In this document: positions 1 through 7,920 of the stretch, in pieces
Layout: each line of letters opens with the position of its first letter
Numbering within the stretch: position 1 is the stretch's first letter
Notes under the pieces: generated by a model
What the model was told of the DNA's origin: nothing
Database searches by the model: none
Seen by the model: only the letters and a program-made list of their open reading frames with translations
From: Amycolatopsis aidingensis
GTDB taxonomy: Bacteria > Actinomycetota > Actinomycetes > Mycobacteriales > Pseudonocardiaceae
DNA length: 64,000 bases
Assembly (NCBI RefSeq): GCF_018885265.1
Contig: NZ_CP076538.1
Location: forward strand, 4,996,001 to 5,060,000
Direction: 5' to 3'
Translations under genes and position numbers: made by a program

Positions 1-83
1 GCCCTGAACGTGGCGTTCGAGACGTCAGATGTCTCGGATGTGCCGTTCGCGACGGTGAGCGTCCGGAAAGCCACGTTCAGGGC
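1..83. repeat. Inverted repeat with nested hairpin
   Basis: Bases 1-14 (GCCCTGAACGTGGC) are repeated as an exact reverse complement at 70-83. Inside lies a second stem, CGAGAC at 18-23 with GTCTCG at 31-36. The left arm begins at the window edge, so the element may extend further left. Its role is unknown; a dispersed intergenic palindromic repeat is possible. Confidence 0.7.
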
Positions 84-331
84 ACCCCCGGCGGGCAACC
101 CGTAACAGCGGCAACGTTCTGTGCGGCGGCACTAGCACGGTACGGAGTAGTACCGCTTGAGACTTCGCCTCACACCGCAATGACGGTGACGTTATTCGCG
201 CATGACGGCCGCACGACGCGTCTGGTGCACCATCACATTGCGCGGTTGCGCGCGGGACTTGTCTCCCGCGCGCTCAGGTCCGCCAACCGGCCCGAACCCG
301 ATACCCACGCACTGAAGGATTGGCTGCATCT

Positions 332-1039
332 ATGAGCAACTTGGCTGCCGCCCAACGACTCACCACGGCACTCACGCTGGATCTACCGCCTATCGGACTC
401 ACCTTCACAGATACCCCACCGGCGGACATCCCCGGTCCTGCCCACGAGGTGACCTCGGCTTGCGCATTCTGGCGAATGGCCGAGCAACGCGTCTTCTATG
501 CACCAGCCGAAACCCACAACAACTGCCCTATTGGTGCGATGGTGATGGGGTTCCCCCTCACCGAACAACTCAAGGCTCAACTCGACGACCTGGTGGTCTC
601 GATGTGCGACTGCTCCTACCTCAAAGCCGAGGAAGGAGACAAGATCCCCAGCATCCAGCCCTCGACCGCCGGTATCCTCTACGGTCCCCTGGCCGACCTA
701 CCCACCGCACCCACGCTGGTTCTGTTCTGGCTCGCTCCTCGCCAGGCCATGCTGTACAACGAGGCCGCAGGAACCGCCAACTGGACTCACACCTCCATCC
801 TGTCCAGTGGCAGACCCGCCTGCGCCGCCCTGCCCAGCGCCCTTTCCAGCGACGCCCCCGCCATCTCATGGGGCTGCATGGGTATGCGCACCTTCACCGA
901 GATTCCCGATGACCAGCTCCTTGCCGCCGTACCCGGCGCCCGCCTGGATGCCCTGCTCGACGACCTGGACAAGGTCATCGCCGCAAACGAAACCATGAAG
1001 ATCTTCTACGAACGCAAGAAGGCCGAACTCGCCACCTGA
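332..1039 (+). CDS. DUF169 family protein
   Basis: A 235-residue protein that matches the DUF169 (COG2043) pattern: an N-terminal segment on coping with a substrate or ligand (DLPPIGLTF), a conserved ACAFWRMA block near residue 45, and a downstream NNCPIGAMVMG segment near residue 65 with a conserved Cys. More cysteines follow (MCDCSYL). The family has no established biochemical role; proteins of this type are often found with redox or cofactor genes, but nothing here says so. I chose ATG 332; a TTG at 320 in frame directly follows GAAGGA and would add four residues, but its spacing is too short. It points away from the PKS cluster and is separated from the SARP gene by an empty gap, so membership of the cluster is doubtful. 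Confidence 0.75.
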   Translation: MSNLAAAQRLTTALTLDLPPIGLTFTDTPPADIPGPAHEVTSACAFWRMAEQRVFYAPAETHNNCPIGAMVMGFPLTEQLKAQLDDLVVSMCDCSYLKAEEGDKIPSIQPSTAGILYGPLADLPTAPTLVLFWLAPRQAMLYNEAAGTANWTHTSILSSGRPACAALPSALSSDAPAISWGCMGMRTFTEIPDDQLLAAVPGARLDALLDDLDKVIAANETMKIFYERKKAELAT

Positions 1040-1376
1040 CCCACCCGCGGGTGCGTCGGGGTCGCGTAACGAAAGCTTGTCGCACCCCCAGTGGTGTATT
1101 CGGATAGTTGCCGTGCGGGTCTGCCCAATCGGCTGTGTCCGATGCGGCGCGGCCGAACGCGGGCGCTCTGGCCGTGGCTCAGCACGGCAGCGCCCCGGAC
1201 ATCGCCCGGCTACCCGAAGGCTTTGACCCCCAGAACTGAAGCCTCCCAGCGGAGCCGAACGATCTTGGCACGATCATGGTCACGCACACCGGCGCTCGCT
1301 GGGATTCTCGCTGCAGAAGCGAAGCGGGGATAGGCTGGGCATGTCCTGTCGGCCGAACGCCACATGGCCGGATTGA
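1040..1376. other. Intergenic gap, no gene seen
   Basis: This 337-bp stretch lies between the convergent DUF169 and SARP genes. It holds a 12-bp perfect palindrome, CACCCGCGGGTG, at 1042-1053, just after the DUF169 stop, but no stem with a loop and U-run that I would call a terminator. Short open frames here have no recognisable product. Confidence 0.5.
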
Positions 1377-2237
1377 TCAGCCGTCCGGACAGACGAACGC
1401 CATCGGATCTTCCTTGCATCCTTCAGGTGCCGCCTCGGACGGTTCTCCGTGCCGACCTTCCTCCAAGATGCGCAGGAAATCCTCGGAAGGAGTCACGCCA
1501 AGCTCGGTCTGCAGAAGTTGACAGTATTCCTGGTAATGTCTGTGCGCCTCGAACTGGCTGCCTTCTGCAAGATGTGCCTTGATCAGCAGCCGGTAGGCGC
1601 TTTCCCGGAAAGGATCAGCTCGCACGGCGGCAAGGGTCGCCTCGATGGCCGCGCCGTACCAACCTGCCTCGAGCACGTTTCTCGCCAACACTTCCAACGC
1701 GTGCACACGCAGCTGACGGAACCGTTCGCGCTCGGTGATCAACCACTCGGCGTCGCCGATGTCCGGTGCGATGTCCTGGTGAAGATTGCAGCGCAACGCG
1801 ACCTGGAGAGCATCGGGCCCCAGGTCCGCGGACTGGTGGATCAGCCGGTACGCGACGTCGAAGGCTTCCTGGATATCCACCGTCACCATCGGCGAGAGTC
1901 GTACGTCGTAGAAAGAAGCCTCGACGGCCTCGTCGCACCCTTGCTGAAGCCGCCAGAGCATGGATCGCAGGTTTGCGGCTGCCCTGCTACCCCGAGCATC
2001 CGGCCATAACATGCCGGCGACCTGTGCACGGGGAAGATGTCCCGAGTTGATGCCGAGCAGCGCCAGCAACCGCTGACTCGTCAGGCCGAGCGGAACAGAT
2101 CGCCCGGCCACCGAGAGGTCGAACTGGCCCAGCAGACGCAACGAGATCGGGCGCGCTGGGCCGGCGCTTTTCTCGGGAAAGTCCGGACGGCTGTTGAATG
2201 CAGTGCTGTCACGGCTCGAAAAATGATCACGCGACAT
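1377..2237 (-). CDS. SARP/AfsR-family transcriptional activator
   Basis: A 286-residue protein built as a short SARP: an OmpR-like winged-helix DNA-binding domain at about residues 30-125 (starting at ISLRLLGQFDLSV, with LTSQRLLALLG and the recognition-helix region ANLRSMLWRLQ) followed by a BTAD all-helical domain at about 130-270 (EWLITERERFRQLRVHALE and HLAEGSQFEAHRHYQEY). It lacks the NB-ARC and TPR parts of large AfsR proteins. Such proteins activate antibiotic clusters by binding heptameric direct repeats. I chose ATG 2237, which has a GGGGG run about 7 bases upstream; in-frame ATGs at 2297 and 2342 would add a tail with no SARP similarity. It reads away from the divergent TetR gene and is likely the pathway-specific activator. 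Confidence 0.88.
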   Translation of the reverse strand: MSRDHFSSRDSTAFNSRPDFPEKSAGPARPISLRLLGQFDLSVAGRSVPLGLTSQRLLALLGINSGHLPRAQVAGMLWPDARGSRAAANLRSMLWRLQQGCDEAVEASFYDVRLSPMVTVDIQEAFDVAYRLIHQSADLGPDALQVALRCNLHQDIAPDIGDAEWLITERERFRQLRVHALEVLARNVLEAGWYGAAIEATLAAVRADPFRESAYRLLIKAHLAEGSQFEAHRHYQEYCQLLQTELGVTPSEDFLRILEEGRHGEPSEAAPEGCKEDPMAFVCPDG

Positions 2238-2661
2238 CGCTTGCCCCCATACCAGAATAGCGCTTGCCAAAGATTTGCCTATCCGGAAGTATGACATCAA
2301 TCGGGCAGCCGGTCCATAGCACAGAACGAACCGTACGACCAATTTCCATGCATGTCATCGCGCCCCGACGATGATCGAAAACATCGCGTTACCCAGTCAG
2401 AACCGAGTACCCGCCAGCCTGTTTGGACAGTAGAACCCACCCCGCGCACCGGAACTGCTCGCCGGGCTCGGCATCGCTCGTTCAACACGCAGGCTTATTA
2501 ATAAAACTTACAGCATACACTTATTGTTCAATAATACCTGGTCACTCGCGTACGGTCAACTACACGAGGCACCCGGCCAGACAACGGATGCGATACTCAC
2601 GACTACTGGCGTACACGTAAGCTGGGGACCTAAGTCGAACCGATCAAGCGCGGGAGGCCTC
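2238..2661. promoter_or_regulatory. Divergent SARP / TetR control region
   Basis: This 424-bp gap separates two divergent regulator genes and must hold both promoters. Around 2490-2540 it turns strikingly AT-rich against a GC-rich background, which fits promoter DNA. It contains the TTATTG-TT-CAATAA dyad at 2521-2534. No gene was seen inside it. Confidence 0.55.
2521..2534. promoter_or_regulatory. 14-bp perfect dyad, candidate TetR operator
   Basis: TTATTG and CAATAA flank a two-base TT centre, giving a perfect inverted repeat in the AT-rich island upstream of the TetR gene. Size and position suit an autoregulatory TetR operator. It does not resemble the larger dyad before the ABC transporter, so the two may bind different proteins. 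Confidence 0.4.
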
Positions 2662-3345
2662 GTGGACGCCGGCGCCGAGCCAAGGGAGCCGCTCAGCCGG
2701 GCACGTATTCTGCAGGTTGCCCTCGACTACGTGGACAAGCACGGCCTCGAGGCACTCAGTATGCACAAGCTGGGCGCTGAACTCGGTGTCAAGGGCATGT
2801 CGCTGTACAGGCACATCCAGGGCAAGGACGGCCTGCTCGACGGCCTCGTCGAGGCCATGTGGGCCGAAGTAGTCCTACCGGAGGAGACCGCAGACACCTG
2901 GCAGGCCGAGGTGCGAGCCTTCGCCCAGTCCCTACGCGAGATGGTGCACCGACACCCGGAAGCCGCGCGACTGCTTACCAACCGGCCGATCATGCCTACC
3001 CAGGCGCTGGAGTACTTCGAAGCGTTCGCGGGGCGCCTGTGGGCGAGCGGAATCTCGCATACCCGCGCGCTTCAGCTGATCCGTACACTCATCTCGTACG
3101 CGCTCGGCTTCGCCTACTTCGAGCTCACCTGGGCGGACAACGGCGACAACCAGCGCAGCACCGAACCTGACGATGGGCTGCGAGCCTTCCAGCATGTCAG
3201 CAGAATGGTCCCCGCCGGCACCTCCGAGCACCTGCTTCGGTTCGCCTTGCAACTGTGCACGGGTTGCGACATGGACGCTCAGTTCAGTGACTCCGTCAAC
3301 ATCGTGCTGAGTGGAATGGAATCCGGCGACGGCCAGCGCGACTGA
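2662..3345 (+). CDS. TetR-family repressor (TetR_C-type)
   Basis: A 227-residue regulator. Residues about 10-60 form the helix-turn-helix domain (ARILQVALDYVDKHG, then LSMHKLGAELGVKGMSLYRH), and the rest is an all-helical ligand-binding domain of the tetracycline-repressor type, with PIMPTQALEYFEAF and a following long helix. I chose GTG 2662 because GGGAGG lies at 2652-2657; an earlier ATG at 2524 would translate the AT-rich control region. It is followed by an ABC exporter in the same direction, the usual layout of a drug-responsive repressor and its pump. It most likely senses the cluster product or an intermediate and releases the exporter promoter. The ligand cannot be told from sequence. 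Confidence 0.88.
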   Translation: MDAGAEPREPLSRARILQVALDYVDKHGLEALSMHKLGAELGVKGMSLYRHIQGKDGLLDGLVEAMWAEVVLPEETADTWQAEVRAFAQSLREMVHRHPEAARLLTNRPIMPTQALEYFEAFAGRLWASGISHTRALQLIRTLISYALGFAYFELTWADNGDNQRSTEPDDGLRAFQHVSRMVPAGTSEHLLRFALQLCTGCDMDAQFSDSVNIVLSGMESGDGQRD

Positions 3346-3507
3346 TCACTTGTATCGTTCCGCTCACCGGCCGCGCGTGACGCTTCCGGGGCACTACGAC
3401 GCAGCACCTACTTCCATGCGGCAGGACGAGTCCGCCCAGCTGAGCAGTGAAGACACCCCGCGACACCATCCCCTTTCGCCAGCTCAGTACAACATTGACG
3501 GTGAAAT

Positions 3508-3535
3508 GTATACGCCATAAGCTTGCGTCATATAC
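3508..3535. promoter_or_regulatory. 28-bp imperfect dyad upstream of ABC exporter
   Basis: A near-symmetric element centred on AAGCTT at 3519-3524, with GTATA at the left end and TATAC at the right; I count 20 of 28 positions as symmetric. It lies about 70 bases before the exporter ATPase start and about 160 bases after the TetR stop. It is a good candidate operator for the adjacent TetR protein and may overlap the exporter promoter. Confidence 0.5.
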
Positions 3536-3602
3536 TCGCCGAGTGAACGAGGTGGAGTGGATGCTTGAGGCGCACCAAGCCAAGGAGGGGAGGGCTTCTA
3601 GG

Positions 3603-4550
3603 GTGCAGACGGCCCCGGCGATCGAGCTGCGTTCCTTATCGAAGACCTACGGCCGAGGCAGCAGGGCCTTTCCGGCCGTGCGCAGCCTGTCGGTCAGCGT
3701 TGCACCGGGTGAGGTGTTCGGGTTTCTCGGCCCGAACGGCGCGGGCAAGACAACGACGATCAAGATGTTGGCCGCGCTGCTCCTGCCGACCAGTGGCTCC
3801 GTCCACATCTATGGCTACGACGTCCAACGCCAGCGCAGTCGGGCCGTCCAGCAGATCGGCGCGGTATTGGAAGGCTCCCGCAACATCTACTGGTCGCTGA
3901 CCGCTGTTCAGAACCTGATCTACTTCGGCCGACTGAAAGGGCTGCGCACCGCCGAGATCAAGCCGCGTGGCGAGTGGCTACTTCAGGAACTCGGGCTGTG
4001 GGATCGGCGCAACCAACAGGTCGGTGGGTTCTCCCGAGGTATGCAACAGAAGGTGGCGATCGCCGCGGCCCTGGTCACAGACCCACCCGTGCTGCTGCTA
4101 GACGAACCCACCATCGGTCTCGACGTCGAGGCAGCACGTACCGTCAAGCAGTGGGTGCACCGGCTCGCCAAGGAAGAGGGCAAGACAATCGTGCTCACCA
4201 CCCACCAGCTCGCCATGGCCGAGGAGCTCAGCGATCGGGTGGCAGTCATCAAGGACGGTGAAATCGTCGCTGACCTACCCACCGGCGATCTGCTCGATCA
4301 CTATGCCGAGAATCGCTTCGAGGTCCGCATCGGCGTGCCGGCCGATGTGGTGCCCGCCGAGTCGTTTGGCAACCTGCAGATCGAGGCATTCGCGCCGGAA
4401 CAGACCAGCATCTTGCTCCCAAGTGAAGATCAGCACGTGCTGTACACCGTACTAGCCACCGCGAGGGAGAAGTCTCTGCCGATCGTCGCGGTGAACCGAA
4501 TTCGGCCCAGCTTGGAAGAGGTCTTCGTCGAGATCGTCCGGGGAAAGTGA
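3603..4550 (+). CDS. ABC exporter ATPase (DrrA-like)
   Basis: A 315-residue nucleotide-binding subunit of an ABC-2-type exporter. Visible motifs in order are Walker A GPNGAGKTT, a signature region GGFSRGMQQK in place of classical LSGGQ, Walker B LLLDEPTIGLD and the switch histidine in LTTHQ. The C-terminal third (from VRIGVPADVV) is the extra domain typical of DrrA-like drug-export ATPases. I chose GTG 3603, preceded by an unusually strong AAGGAGGGGAGGG; an ATG at 3561 with weaker GGTGGAG is the alternative. Its stop overlaps the first permease start by four bases, so the three genes form one coupled unit. The likely role is export of, and self-resistance to, the product of the neighbouring polyketide cluster. 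Confidence 0.9.
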   Translation: MQTAPAIELRSLSKTYGRGSRAFPAVRSLSVSVAPGEVFGFLGPNGAGKTTTIKMLAALLLPTSGSVHIYGYDVQRQRSRAVQQIGAVLEGSRNIYWSLTAVQNLIYFGRLKGLRTAEIKPRGEWLLQELGLWDRRNQQVGGFSRGMQQKVAIAAALVTDPPVLLLDEPTIGLDVEAARTVKQWVHRLAKEEGKTIVLTTHQLAMAEELSDRVAVIKDGEIVADLPTGDLLDHYAENRFEVRIGVPADVVPAESFGNLQIEAFAPEQTSILLPSEDQHVLYTVLATAREKSLPIVAVNRIRPSLEEVFVEIVRGK

Positions 4551-5377
4551 CCATTACCATGACCGTGCCCTCGCCAACCAAAGCCAGCCGAGCCGGGTTC
4601 GTGCGGCGCATGATCGGTAACGAGATCCAAAAGGGCCTGCTGATCACCTGGCGGCACCGGGCAACCGTGATTCCCCAACTCGCCTTCGTAACCGGGCTGT
4701 ACTGGACGATTCAGTTCTTCGTCGGTGGTGGCACGATCGTTCCGCAGCTCGCGGCCCAGACTCTCATCGGCTACCTCGCCTTCGTTGTCGCCTACATCGC
4801 TCTGGTGCGAATGGCCGGCGGGCTGCTGGAGGAGGTGTTCTCCGGAACCTTCATGCAGAGCCTGCTCAGCCCACTGCGGCCGTGGGTGCTCACCATCGGG
4901 AGGCTGCTCGGCGTTCTCGCGGAGGGTGTGCTGAGCGCCCTTGTGGTCGCCGTGCTGTTCGTACCTCTGTTCAGCCTCAAAATCACGTTCCAGTTGGATG
5001 TCGTGTTCCCCGCTGTCCTGGTACTGGTCGAGGCTGCAGGCTTCGCCTTGTTCATCGGTGGCCTGGCGCTCGTCGTGAACGCGATCGGCGCGATCACTCA
5101 CGTGCTATGGACCATGCTGGTGATGATCAATGGCTCGTTCATTCCGGCCGACGTCTTCCCGATCTGGCTGGAGATCGTCGCCAAGATCTGGCCAACGACG
5201 CTGTCCGTGGAGATCGCGAATCACGTCCTGTTCGAGGGTGCCGGCCTGGGCGAGCTGTGGGCCGACTTCTCGTTGCAACTTGCCATCGGGCACGCCGCAG
5301 TCATGTTGTTGCTGGGCTGGGCGGTGTTCCAAGCCGCCGTCCACCATGGCCTGAAGATTGGGAGGCTCGGACCGTGA
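4547..5377 (+). CDS. ABC-2-type exporter permease 1
   Basis: A 276-residue membrane protein with about six hydrophobic helices (for example LAFVVAYIALV and VLVEAAGFALFIGGLALVV), matching the length and topology of ABC-2 permeases. The N-terminus is a polar, basic cytoplasmic segment ending in the family-like NEIQKG stretch. GTG 4547 overlaps the ATPase stop as GTGA; ATG 4559 is an alternative start four codons in. It probably forms a heterodimer with the next permease, which shares the NEI-KGL segment near the N-terminus, suggesting an old duplication. Confidence 0.85.
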   Translation: MTITMTVPSPTKASRAGFVRRMIGNEIQKGLLITWRHRATVIPQLAFVTGLYWTIQFFVGGGTIVPQLAAQTLIGYLAFVVAYIALVRMAGGLLEEVFSGTFMQSLLSPLRPWVLTIGRLLGVLAEGVLSALVVAVLFVPLFSLKITFQLDVVFPAVLVLVEAAGFALFIGGLALVVNAIGAITHVLWTMLVMINGSFIPADVFPIWLEIVAKIWPTTLSVEIANHVLFEGAGLGELWADFSLQLAIGHAAVMLLLGWAVFQAAVHHGLKIGRLGP

Positions 5378-6234
5378 ACACGACTACCACCGAGACCTTT
5401 CCCGCTCGGCGACGGCTCGGCAAAGCGATGACGGCTATCGGCAACGAGATCGTCAAGGGCTTGCGGCACGGCTGGGCCGAGCGTACGCAGATCGTGATCG
5501 AACTGCCGATCTTCGTGACATTCATGCTGTTGCTCGGCTTCATCGTCGGCCAGGGCGACCGCATCATCGAAGGCCGGATGACCTGGTCCATGGACCCCTC
5601 GAAGGCCGCATGGCTGTTCCTCGGATTCTCCGTTTACATGCTGGTCTATCTCCAGATCCAGAAGATGTTCTGGCGCACACTGGCCGAGATCCAGACGGGG
5701 ACCCTTGAGCAGACCTACCTCAGCCCGCTGCCGTCATGGGTGGCCACCATCGTGGGCAGGGCGTTATCGGCGATCATCGAGGCGGGGCTCGTGATCGCCG
5801 TCATGTACACCGTCATGGACCTCGTGATCGACCTTCCGCTGACGTGGCGGCTGGACGCGCTGATACCGGTCGCGTTCGTCCTGCTGAGCGGAGCTGGATT
5901 CGCCCTCATTATCGCCGGCCTCACCCTGGTGTTCAAACGCATCGAGATGTTCAACGACCTCGTGCTGCTACTGCTCTTGTTCGTCAGTGGCGTGGTCATC
6001 GCAGAGGACGGGTTGCCGGAACCGCTGGCTGCCATCAGTCCCTACGTGTTCCTCACGCATCCCGTCGAAGGCGTACGACGAATCATGTTCGAGGACCAGA
6101 GCATGCTCCTATGGGGTACGGGCGGCTATGTCTGGACGGCCGTCAGCACCGTGGGATGGCTCGTGGCGGGACTGGTGATCTTCCACGCCTGCGAGACGTA
6201 TGCCAAGCGTGCGGGTACCCTGGGACAGTATTGA
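5374..6234 (+). CDS. ABC-2-type exporter permease 2
   Basis: A 286-residue ABC-2 permease with about six membrane segments, including ELPIFVTFMLLLGFIVG and DLVLLLLLFVSGVVI. GTG 5374 overlaps the upstream stop by four bases and has GGAGG at 5361-5365, so the start is well supported. It shares the GNEIVKGL segment with permease 1. With the ATPase it should form an A2-BC-type exporter. The gene ends 84 bases before the convergent P450 gene; no clear terminator hairpin was found in that gap. Confidence 0.87.
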   Translation: MNTTTTETFPARRRLGKAMTAIGNEIVKGLRHGWAERTQIVIELPIFVTFMLLLGFIVGQGDRIIEGRMTWSMDPSKAAWLFLGFSVYMLVYLQIQKMFWRTLAEIQTGTLEQTYLSPLPSWVATIVGRALSAIIEAGLVIAVMYTVMDLVIDLPLTWRLDALIPVAFVLLSGAGFALIIAGLTLVFKRIEMFNDLVLLLLLFVSGVVIAEDGLPEPLAAISPYVFLTHPVEGVRRIMFEDQSMLLWGTGGYVWTAVSTVGWLVAGLVIFHACETYAKRAGTLGQY

Positions 6235-6318
6235 GGCCCCGCTCCTGCTTCGCCGCTGTGGAGACCGAACGCACCAAGCTGCGCCTCGCAGCGTCCCGGT
6301 TCGGAACCCGCTGAACGC

Positions 6319-7470
6319 TCACGAACTGCGTAGCAGTACGGGGAGCCGCTCCAGCCCGACGATACCTTCGTCCACCTCACTGAAGGTCACCGGTTCGGCC
6401 AGGGCCAGATCAGGGAAGCGGTGAAGCAACGTGCCGATCGCGACCTCGCCCTCGACCTTCGCCAGGCGCGCGCCGATGCAGAAGTGGATACCATGGCCGA
6501 ACGCCAACTCATGGCAGGCACCGCGGTGGATGTCGAAAATGTCCGGGTCGGCATACTTGGCGGGGTCGTGGCCCGCCGAACCGGTGAGCACACGGACGTG
6601 ACTCCCCTCCGGGATGATCGTGCCACCGATCTCGATGTCCGCGGTGGCGTACCGCGTCACCGAGGCAGCTGGAGTCACGTACCGCAACAACTCGTCGACC
6701 GCTGACGGCACCAACCCCGGATCGCGACGGACCTGGTCGAGCTGCTCCGGGTGCCGCAGGAGTGTCAAGACGCCGTTTCCGATCAGCTGCACGGTGCTGA
6801 GACCCGCGAACAGCACCATCACCGGCATCGACACGAGCTCGTCGGTGCTGAGCCGACCGTCGGCGTGAGCCTCGATGAGGCCGCTGACCATGTCCCCGGC
6901 CGGCTCGCGGCGCCGAGTCTCGATCAACTCGACGGCCACCTCGTAGGCCACCTCCCCCGGGAGGGCAGGCGGGGCGTCCCTTGCCGGTAGCAGCCGGTCG
7001 GTGATGTGGTTCGGGATATCGAGTAGCGCGCACAGCACGCGCACCACCATCGGGAACGCGAATGCCCTGATGAGGTCTGCCCGCTCCCGGTCGGCGATAG
7101 TGTCCAGCAACTCATCGGTGATCTGCTGGACCCGCGGGCGCAGCGACTCCAGGCGCTTGGCTCCGAAATCCCCCGCAATCAGACGGCGTAGCCGGGTATG
7201 GTCCGGAGGGTCCGCGGCGATCATGGACCGGTTCAGCACTCGATCCGCGGCGTTGGCGATGGCTGCGAAGGCGTCCTGGTCGACGAGGCGAGCGGCGGCG
7301 CAGTCGGTGGGGTAAAGCCCCCGGTTGCTCAAGTTATGGTCGGACAGCGCGGCCACCACATCGTCGTACCTGGTGATCAACCACCAGTCCTTACCGTCCG
7401 CGCTTTCCTCAGCACTGAGTAGCCGCACCGGCCCTGGCTCGTCGTCCTGAAACACCCGGACCTTAGCCAT
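6319..7470 (-). CDS. Cytochrome P450 with altered I-helix motif (P450-1)
   Basis: A 383-residue soluble bacterial P450 of CYP107/CYP105-like size. The K-helix ExxR is in DELLRY, and the haem loop FGHGIHFCIGARLA carries the cysteine ligand. The I-helix stretch reads LFAGLSTVQLIGNG where relatives have the pattern AGHETTVNLIGNG, so it is one residue shorter and lacks the acidic residue of the acid-alcohol pair used for O2 activation. ATG 7470 has GGAGG six bases upstream; an upstream in-frame start at 7512 lacks this. It is the last gene of the minus-strand PKS operon and is similar to P450-2 two genes upstream, so a tandem duplication is likely. It probably tailors an ACP-bound or released polyketide; the missing acid makes a non-standard reaction possible. 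Confidence 0.93.
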   Translation of the reverse strand: MAKVRVFQDDEPGPVRLLSAEESADGKDWWLITRYDDVVAALSDHNLSNRGLYPTDCAAARLVDQDAFAAIANAADRVLNRSMIAADPPDHTRLRRLIAGDFGAKRLESLRPRVQQITDELLDTIADRERADLIRAFAFPMVVRVLCALLDIPNHITDRLLPARDAPPALPGEVAYEVAVELIETRRREPAGDMVSGLIEAHADGRLSTDELVSMPVMVLFAGLSTVQLIGNGVLTLLRHPEQLDQVRRDPGLVPSAVDELLRYVTPAASVTRYATADIEIGGTIIPEGSHVRVLTGSAGHDPAKYADPDIFDIHRGACHELAFGHGIHFCIGARLAKVEGEVAIGTLLHRFPDLALAEPVTFSEVDEGIVGLERLPVLLRSS

Positions 7471-7512
7471 CCATTGCCTCCATAGCGATGTCGTGAGTAC
7501 CAGGATGGGCAC

Positions 7513-7902
7513 TCACGAGGACAGACATTGCTCGTCGCGGGGAGTCTGGGCGAACTGCACCCAGGCGTGCGGCGGCCCCGTCAACCGGTCGTCGTTGTCA
7601 TGGATCTCGGCGAGCACCTCGAGCACGCGGCGGACCAGACTGGCGCGCTGCTGGGCCGTGGTCGCTCCCTCGGCCAGCGTGATGCGCACGGCATATCGCG
7701 GCACCTCGCCTTCCTTCACCGGCTCACCGCCGACAAACCAGTGCTCGATGTCGCGCCACACCAGCCAGGACAACGCACGTACCTCATCGGTGTCCGGTAG
7801 CCCGGCTGCGGAGTTCGTCTCGACGGCAATTCGGGAGCTGATCACGCTTCGCTGCTCGTCGCCGACGGTCCCTGACGGTGCGAATATCTCAACGAAAGGC
7901 AC
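7513..7902 (-). CDS. Tautomerase-superfamily protein, probable Pro1 enzyme
   Basis: A 129-residue protein with two beta-alpha-beta-like halves (PFVEIFAPSG opening the first, RYAVRITLAEGATTAQQ opening the second), as in fused 4-oxalocrotonate-tautomerase-type proteins such as CaaD or malonate semialdehyde decarboxylase. The start matters: GTG 7902 is followed directly by a proline codon, so removal of the initiator Met leaves the N-terminal catalytic proline that defines the superfamily. GGAGGG lies just upstream at 7906-7911. A GTG at 7914 would bury that proline. It sits between the two P450 genes (gaps of 42 and 18 bases), so it probably isomerises or hydrates an unsaturated or oxo intermediate. 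The assignment is from fold pattern and is moderate. Confidence 0.65.
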   Translation of the reverse strand: MPFVEIFAPSGTVGDEQRSVISSRIAVETNSAAGLPDTDEVRALSWLVWRDIEHWFVGGEPVKEGEVPRYAVRITLAEGATTAQQRASLVRRVLEVLAEIHDNDDRLTGPPHAWVQFAQTPRDEQCLSS

Positions 7903-7920
7903 GAGCCCTCCCACATCGTG

